Shown here piece after piece: positions 59,503-64,000 of a DNA stretch of 64,000 nt. The stretch covers positions 1-64,000 of the forward strand of contig CAZMZH010000018.1 in the NCBI GenBank assembly GCA_964570665.1, read 5' to 3'. Under the pieces are notes generated by a model that saw nothing but the letters and a program-made list of their open reading frames with translations, was not told where the DNA came from and ran no database searches. The position numbers and the translations under genes are program-made. The DNA comes from JAJDAT01 sp964570665 (GTDB lineage: Bacteria; Nitrospinota; Nitrospinia; Nitrospinales; JAJDAT01). Each line of letters opens with the position of its first letter. The stretch's first letter is position 1.

Positions 59503-61806
59503 TTAAAGGTTCAACTTTTTTAACGCCGCAAAAGGGTTCGACTCGTCTACCGAACTCTGATTTTTATTTTTTTTCGGACTGTTTTTCCTTGGTTTTGGAG
59601 GCTTACCCCCTTTTTTACCCGGTTCTGGTTTACAGGACAACGCTATCCGTTTTCTTTCTAAATCTATCTTAATGGCTCTAGCCCTAACAGTTTGACCTAC
59701 CTGCATACACTCCATTGGATTTTTTATAAACTCTGTCGACATTTCAGAAATATGAATCAAGCCAGATTCTTTTATTCCAATATCAACAAAAGCTCCAAAT
59801 TGCGTGATATTTACAACAGACCCCGTATACCAGGTTCCAATTTGAACATCTTCTAACTTTTTTAAATCTTTTTGAAAAGGAATAGACTCAAATTCTTTTC
59901 GAGGATCTTGAGTTGGGGCTTTCAAAGATTGAATAATATCTTTTAAAGTAGCCTCTCCAACTTGGGTGCGAATGGAGTCGTCGTTTTCTAACAATTCAAC
60001 ATTCAATGGATTGCGCACTAAATCCTCCATTGCTATGTTTCTATTATTTCCCCAGCTTTCCAGCAACTCATAACGCTCTGGATGAATGAAAGTAGAATCC
60101 AATGGATTTATTCCTTTATAGATCCTCAAAAAACCGGCCGCTTGTTCAAAGATTTTTTCAGTAAAACGAGGCGCTTTTAACAATTGACGGCGATCGACAA
60201 AACCGCCTTCAGTTTCTCGAAACTTTACCAGCTTTTCGGCTAAACTCTTACCAATTCCCGACACATGAGCCAACGATTGAGAGGATGCCGTATTTAAATC
60301 AACTCCAACAAAATTAACACAATCTTCCACTACGGCTCCTAAGGACCTTTTCAATTTAACTTGGCTAACATCGTGCTGGTACTGTCCAACGCCAATGGAT
60401 TTAGGGTCGATTTTAACCAATTCGGCCAATGGATCCTGAAATCGTCTAGCAATAGAAACAGCGCCCCGTACCGTAAGATCTTTTTCTGGAAATTCTTCTT
60501 TCGCTAGAAGAGAAGCCGAATATATCGAGGCTCCTGATTCGGAAATCAATACGGCGGAAACGGTCCCGGCTGCAACCGCTTCAACATTTTCTTGAAAAAA
60601 AGCTAATGTCTCGCGACCATAAGTTCCATTTCCAATGGCGACAAATTCAACTTGATACTTTTTAATTAAACCTTGAACAATTTCATAGGAACCCGTTTTA
60701 TCATTTTTAGGAGGATGTGGATAAATCACGGTATCGTCCAATAGCTTCCCTGTTTTATCGATAACCACTATTTTGCAACCGGTTCTAATTCCAGGGTCCA
60801 CACCCATTACGGTTTTTGCCCCTAAATAAGGAGCAAGTAAAAGGTTTTTCAGATTTTTTCCAAATACTTCGATTGAAGTCTCATCAGCCGATCGTTTTAA
60901 TTCAGTTTTTATTTCTAAGTCCAAAGAAGGGTGAAGATAAGCAGAATAAGCTTTTTCGGCACAATCCTCCAACAAATCAGCAAGCGGTAAACCCTCTTTG
61001 CGACTGAAAAACTTTCTTCGAATTAAACTAAGAGCCAAATCCGGTTCTACCCAAGTTTCCACTTTTAAAATTTTTTGAACGGCTCCCCTTCGCATAGCCA
61101 AGTACCGATGACTCGCTTTCGATTCATGGAGCGATTTAATAGTCTCGCGGTAATCAAAAAAATCCTGAAATTTTGAGTAGTCTTTTATCTTTTCCGCTTC
61201 GGTATATTTTTTAGATACAAGAATTCCCTTATTTCCAAAAATATTTCGAAGTTCTTCTTTCACCTCTAAATCGTGCGAAAACCTATAAATCAATATATCG
61301 CGCGCGCCTTCAATAGCTTCATTAAAATTAGCGACAGGATCTTCTCCTACTCCAACAAACTCAGTTCCCTTCAGTTTTTCTAATTCCTCAAAACTTAGAG
61401 AAGTCGATAAGATTAAGTCCGCTAGCGGCTCTAGTCCTCTTTCAATTGCTTTTTGCGCCTTTGTCTTCCTTTTTGCTTTATATGGAGCGTAAATATCGTC
61501 CAACCGACGAATCGTTTCCGCTTCCTCTATTGCTCGTTTCGTTTCAGAATCTAGTTTTCCAGCTTTCTCGATGGTTTCTAATATAAATAATTTACGTTTA
61601 CTAATTTCACAGTATTCTTCATGCGAATCCAATATGTCTCGAATTACGGTTTCGTCTAAGTTCCCTGTTTTTTCTTTTCGATATCGAGCGATAAATGGAA
61701 CCGTACAGTCTTCATCCAAGGCAAGTTGTAAAATTGTGCGGATTTGCGCATGTGAAACGGTTAGTTTTTTTTCAATAAAATGTAAAGACTCTTCAATTAA
61801 ATTCAT
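59503..61806 (-). CDS. tex: Tex family S1 RNA-binding transcription accessory protein
   Basis: The ~767-residue protein has the Tex architecture: N-terminal helical domain (VPFIARYRKEKTGNLDE and DDIYAPYKAKRKTKAQKA), the YqgF/RNase H-like fold (GVDPGIRTGCKIVVIDKTG), helix-hairpin-helix motifs (LAHVSGIGKSLAEKLVKFRE) and a C-terminal S1 domain (GTWYTGSVVNITQFGAFVDIGIKESGLIH). The C-terminus is Lys/Pro-rich. I start at the ATG at 61806 rather than the TTG one codon before. Tex affects transcription and stress responses in several bacteria. Confidence 0.95.
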   Translation of the reverse strand: MNLIEESLHFIEKKLTVSHAQIRTILQLALDEDCTVPFIARYRKEKTGNLDETVIRDILDSHEEYCEISKRKLFILETIEKAGKLDSETKRAIEEAETIRRLDDIYAPYKAKRKTKAQKAIERGLEPLADLILSTSLSFEELEKLKGTEFVGVGEDPVANFNEAIEGARDILIYRFSHDLEVKEELRNIFGNKGILVSKKYTEAEKIKDYSKFQDFFDYRETIKSLHESKASHRYLAMRRGAVQKILKVETWVEPDLALSLIRRKFFSRKEGLPLADLLEDCAEKAYSAYLHPSLDLEIKTELKRSADETSIEVFGKNLKNLLLAPYLGAKTVMGVDPGIRTGCKIVVIDKTGKLLDDTVIYPHPPKNDKTGSYEIVQGLIKKYQVEFVAIGNGTYGRETLAFFQENVEAVAAGTVSAVLISESGASIYSASLLAKEEFPEKDLTVRGAVSIARRFQDPLAELVKIDPKSIGVGQYQHDVSQVKLKRSLGAVVEDCVNFVGVDLNTASSQSLAHVSGIGKSLAEKLVKFRETEGGFVDRRQLLKAPRFTEKIFEQAAGFLRIYKGINPLDSTFIHPERYELLESWGNNRNIAMEDLVRNPLNVELLENDDSIRTQVGEATLKDIIQSLKAPTQDPRKEFESIPFQKDLKKLEDVQIGTWYTGSVVNITQFGAFVDIGIKESGLIHISEMSTEFIKNPMECMQVGQTVRARAIKIDLERKRIALSCKPEPGKKGGKPPKPRKNSPKKNKNQSSVDESNPFAALKKLNL

Positions 61807-61913
61807 CAATTTCCTTAATGAGCAAAAGCTATGCGCCTAAAAAAAGCAGACGTGCTTGGATAGTTTTTAAAATTCTTCTAACAATGAAATAAATCATCTC
61901 ACTTTTAACTTTA

Positions 61914-62237
61914 CTAACCTTTTTTATCTCTAAAAAACCGTTCGACTTGAGCGCCTATAAAACCGGCAATAGCGGCTCCCGAACCAGCCGCCATAATGAC
62001 CACATCCTCGTTTCCAGTTTGTCGCCCCATAAAAAAACCCGCTAACCCTCCCGCAACAATAATCGTCATAAATCTACGACCTCCCAGCCAACCCACAAAA
62101 CCACCGACAATGGATCCTAAAGCGCCGGCTACTCCCATCAAAATATAACTATTCCAAAAGAAACCAATTAACACTCCAGTAGTTCCCATTAAAATTATCC
62201 CAAGGACAATATCTGTTCTATTGATGCGGTTTACCAT
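61914..62237 (-). CDS. Small glycine-rich membrane protein (107 aa)
   Basis: I do not recognise a family. The sequence is mostly hydrophobic with three or four helices and many Gly in GxxxG-type spacing (VAGALGSIVGGFVGWLGG, AGGLAGFFMG, GSGAAIAGFIGAQ), which looks like glycine-zipper packing. It begins MVNRINRTDIVLGII and ends with a charged VERFFRDKKG tail. It may oligomerise in the inner membrane. It is monocistronic and followed by tex on the same strand 107 bases away. Confidence 0.65.
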   Translation of the reverse strand: MVNRINRTDIVLGIILMGTTGVLIGFFWNSYILMGVAGALGSIVGGFVGWLGGRRFMTIIVAGGLAGFFMGRQTGNEDVVIMAAGSGAAIAGFIGAQVERFFRDKKG

Positions 62238-62392
62238 AATTTAAATTTTAAGACGCCCGTCAGAACACACTTCAATCTTCGGCCATTTACTCATTGAGAA
62301 TTAAGGAGTTGCCAAGGCGGGAAGTAATTATTACCATAATAACTTTAAGGTTCAAATAATATTTTCTTCTTAACTATCCTTATTTAATTATT

Positions 62393-63262
62393 ATGACTCG
62401 TTTTTTTCAGGGTTGCGTTGCATTTATTATTTGGTCTGTCGGATTTGGAACGGCCTTAGCTTTTCAAATAAACGGCATGAAAACCCCAGAAAGTATTATC
62501 GTCGATCCCAAAACTGGATACTATTATATTTCCAATATAAACGGTCATCCTCTAAAGAAAAATAATAATGGTTTCATCTCCAAAGTGGGACCAGACGGTA
62601 AACTTATCGATCTCCATTTTATTAGCGGCGGGAAAAATGGGGCGGTACTAAACGCGCCAAAAGGATTGACTCTTTTTGAAAATCATCTCTACGTCGCTGA
62701 TATTGATAACGTTCGCCGATTTGACAAAACAACAGGAAAGTTCCTTGGTTCTGTAGACCTTTCACTGTTAAACGCTAAATTTCTAAACGGCATCACTACC
62801 GATAACAAAAACAGAATTTATATTTCCGATACTCTTGGAAACTTTTTATTTTGGATTGAGCCAAAAAGAAATTTCAGCGTTGGTATTTTAGCCCAAGGGC
62901 TCGCTTTAGGACGTCCCAATGGCTTAGTCTATGAAGAAGCCTACAAACGACTGTTAATTGCGGCTTGGAAAACAGGAAAAATCATGTCCGTTGATCAAAA
63001 TGGAAAAATCCTTCAAGTTTTTAGAAAAAAAGGATTAAAAGATTTGGATGGTATAGATTTAGATGCGGAAGGAAATATAATTTTTTCGAGTTTTTCAGGA
63101 GGAACTATTTTTAAATTAAAGAATTATGAAAAATTAGAACTAATAAAACGCGGTATACAAACTCCTGCAGGTATTTCGGTTCATAAAACTAAAAAACAAG
63201 TTTTGGTGCCCTCCTTCGACGGAAACCAAATATTTTCCTTTCCTCTATCTCCAACTAATTAA
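62393..63262 (+). CDS. Exported SMP-30/NHL-type beta-propeller protein (289 aa)
   Basis: A signal peptide (about 1-23, ending TALAFQ) precedes a six-bladed propeller of repeated YVADIDNVRRFDKTTGKFLG, IYISDTLGNFLFWI and IIFSSFSGGTIFKL strands, plus the NGLVYEEAYKRLL block. These fit the SMP-30/gluconolactonase/LRE superfamily. Some members are lactonases, but catalytic residues (Glu, Asn, Asp around a metal) cannot be fixed by eye. It is probably periplasmic. It is convergent with the next gene. Confidence 0.75.
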   Translation: MTRFFQGCVAFIIWSVGFGTALAFQINGMKTPESIIVDPKTGYYYISNINGHPLKKNNNGFISKVGPDGKLIDLHFISGGKNGAVLNAPKGLTLFENHLYVADIDNVRRFDKTTGKFLGSVDLSLLNAKFLNGITTDNKNRIYISDTLGNFLFWIEPKRNFSVGILAQGLALGRPNGLVYEEAYKRLLIAAWKTGKIMSVDQNGKILQVFRKKGLKDLDGIDLDAEGNIIFSSFSGGTIFKLKNYEKLELIKRGIQTPAGISVHKTKKQVLVPSFDGNQIFSFPLSPTN

Positions 63263-63280
63263 TTATGGAAATATTTATAA

Positions 63281-63733
63281 TTAGAGATATCTAATAAGCC
63301 GGTCGCTAATTGCATCAATTCTTTGCAGTAAAATATCAATAATCTTATCTTTAAACTTATTTTGAATCGTAGGCTCCATTCTTCTATAAACAACCCCTTC
63401 TAACCTCAAAACCATAGTCTCTTCCTTTGCCACAGCATTTGTCGACCTAGGGAGCCCACAAATAAAACTCATCTCCCCTAATATAGCTCCCGGACCTAAA
63501 TCCGCTAAAACGACGGTTGATTGCTCTTCATAATTGATGTCTACCGATCCTTTTAAAATAAAAAACACAGAATTCTCATTCATTCCCTGTTTGATAATAG
63601 TAGACTTTGGCTTATAAGTTAAAATCTGCCCTGCATATTCAGAAAGGCTTTTTTTCTCTTCCTCGGAAAAACTTTTAAAAAATTCGATTCCAGCTAAAGT
63701 TCTATAAGTTTGATCGGGGTCTAACTTAATCAC
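63281..63733 (-). CDS. Cyclic-nucleotide-binding domain protein (150 aa)
   Basis: A Crp-type barrel covers about 10-140: PKSTIIKQGMNENSVFFILKGSVDI and the cassette GEMSFICGLPRSTNAVA. It ends with a helix QNKFKDKIIDILLQRIDAISDRL. The cassette and tail match the protein at 17106-17678 closely (PRSTNA, NKFKD), so the two are paralogues with an unusual binding loop. No DNA-binding domain is present. It probably acts through protein contacts. Confidence 0.82.
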   Translation of the reverse strand: MIKLDPDQTYRTLAGIEFFKSFSEEEKKSLSEYAGQILTYKPKSTIIKQGMNENSVFFILKGSVDINYEEQSTVVLADLGPGAILGEMSFICGLPRSTNAVAKEETMVLRLEGVVYRRMEPTIQNKFKDKIIDILLQRIDAISDRLIRYL

Positions 63734-64000
63734 AAATAGGAATCTCCCCTAAAACTTGTAATCCAATTTTTATAAAATTATTTTTGAGTCTTTGATCTTT
63801 AGGTATTTTATTTAGATTCATAATCCATTACTCTGAGAAGGTCTTTTTACTAATTTTCATAATGATTCTCGAAACTGGCATCGATTGCGAAGAAGACAAT
63901 TGGTTGAAGCGATACAAAGTAATTAAAAACACATCCAAAATCATCTAAATTTTATTTTATTATACCCTCAAAAAGATAAAAAAAATTCTTTCGTTAAGGA
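63734..64000. other. Intergenic region at window edge
   Basis: The last 267 bases are AT-rich with no recognised gene. A 28-codon ORF at 63862-63948 (MILETGIDCEEDNWLKRY...) has no Shine-Dalgarno and no known relative that I can recall, so I do not call it. Confidence 0.4.

Noticed and set aside
63862..63948. 28-codon ORF near the window end
   Set aside because: It is too short, with no Shine-Dalgarno or promoter, and there is nothing to compare it with.

Overview
The window comes from a low-GC, AT-rich Gram-negative bacterium. It encodes outer-membrane beta-barrels, lipoproteins, SecDF-YajC, FtsK and class A RNase P RNA, and is rich in TPR proteins, cyclic-nucleotide-binding domains and multihaem cytochromes c. 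This mix would suit a Nitrospinota- or deltaproteobacteria-like lineage. That placement is an inference from gene content, not something the sequence proves. I see no rRNA, tRNA, CRISPR array, phage or intact insertion sequence.

Layout. Bases 1-1275 hold two tiny YjfB-like motility-type genes and a secreted hypothetical. Bases 1487-5617 hold yajC-secD-secF, a coiled-coil zinc-ribbon gene and rnpB; the P1 stem of rnpB is built partly from the last codons of the zinc-ribbon gene. Bases 5661-6963 hold a fatty-acid-hydroxylase-type gene with a cadherin-like insert, flanked by two copies of a ~100 bp structured repeat; a third copy lies at 15192. Bases 7270-15190 hold nadB, ftsK, a DUF4124-retropepsin protein, an SGNH hydrolase, an acyltransferase, a gamma-carbonic-anhydrase-like protein and an MTA phosphorylase. 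Bases 15297-27433 hold TPR-methyltransferase, cNMP-binding, AI-2E transporter, FlgT-like, rluB, scpB, dCTP deaminase, FmdB, TPR-blue-copper, glutamate dehydrogenase and YjbQ genes. Bases 27430-36140 hold a GT39-TPR protein, a TPR protein, a YeiH-type transporter, a REC-GAF-HD-GYP regulator, a lipoprotein and an STN/HEAT protein.

Bases 36141-38489 look like an accessory island: a crotonase with a strong Shine-Dalgarno and different base use, an orphan hypothetical, and several degenerate intergenic repeats. Downstream lies an RhlE-type helicase with thirteen 15-residue repeats.

The most striking region is 40531-55631, a tightly packed seven-gene minus-strand operon ended by a strong terminator. 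It encodes, in transcription order: a FAD/NAD(P) oxidoreductase fused to two cNMP-binding domains and a four-cluster ferredoxin module; a b-type membrane protein; an FHA-TM-decahaem-WD40 fusion; a tetrahaem cytochrome; a tandem GlcG/HbpS protein; an outer-membrane barrel; and a 1380-residue decahaem cytochrome with an LVIVD propeller. Read together these form a plausible route for electrons from the cytoplasm, across the inner membrane and periplasm, to a porin-cytochrome unit at the outer membrane, with built-in cNMP and phosphopeptide sensing. I regard it as the best candidate for an undescribed system here.

Bases 55931-64000 return to mixed housekeeping genes: small cNMP protein, acylphosphatase, ABC ATPase, ChaN-PDZ, rpsU, tex, an SMP-30-like propeller and another cNMP protein.
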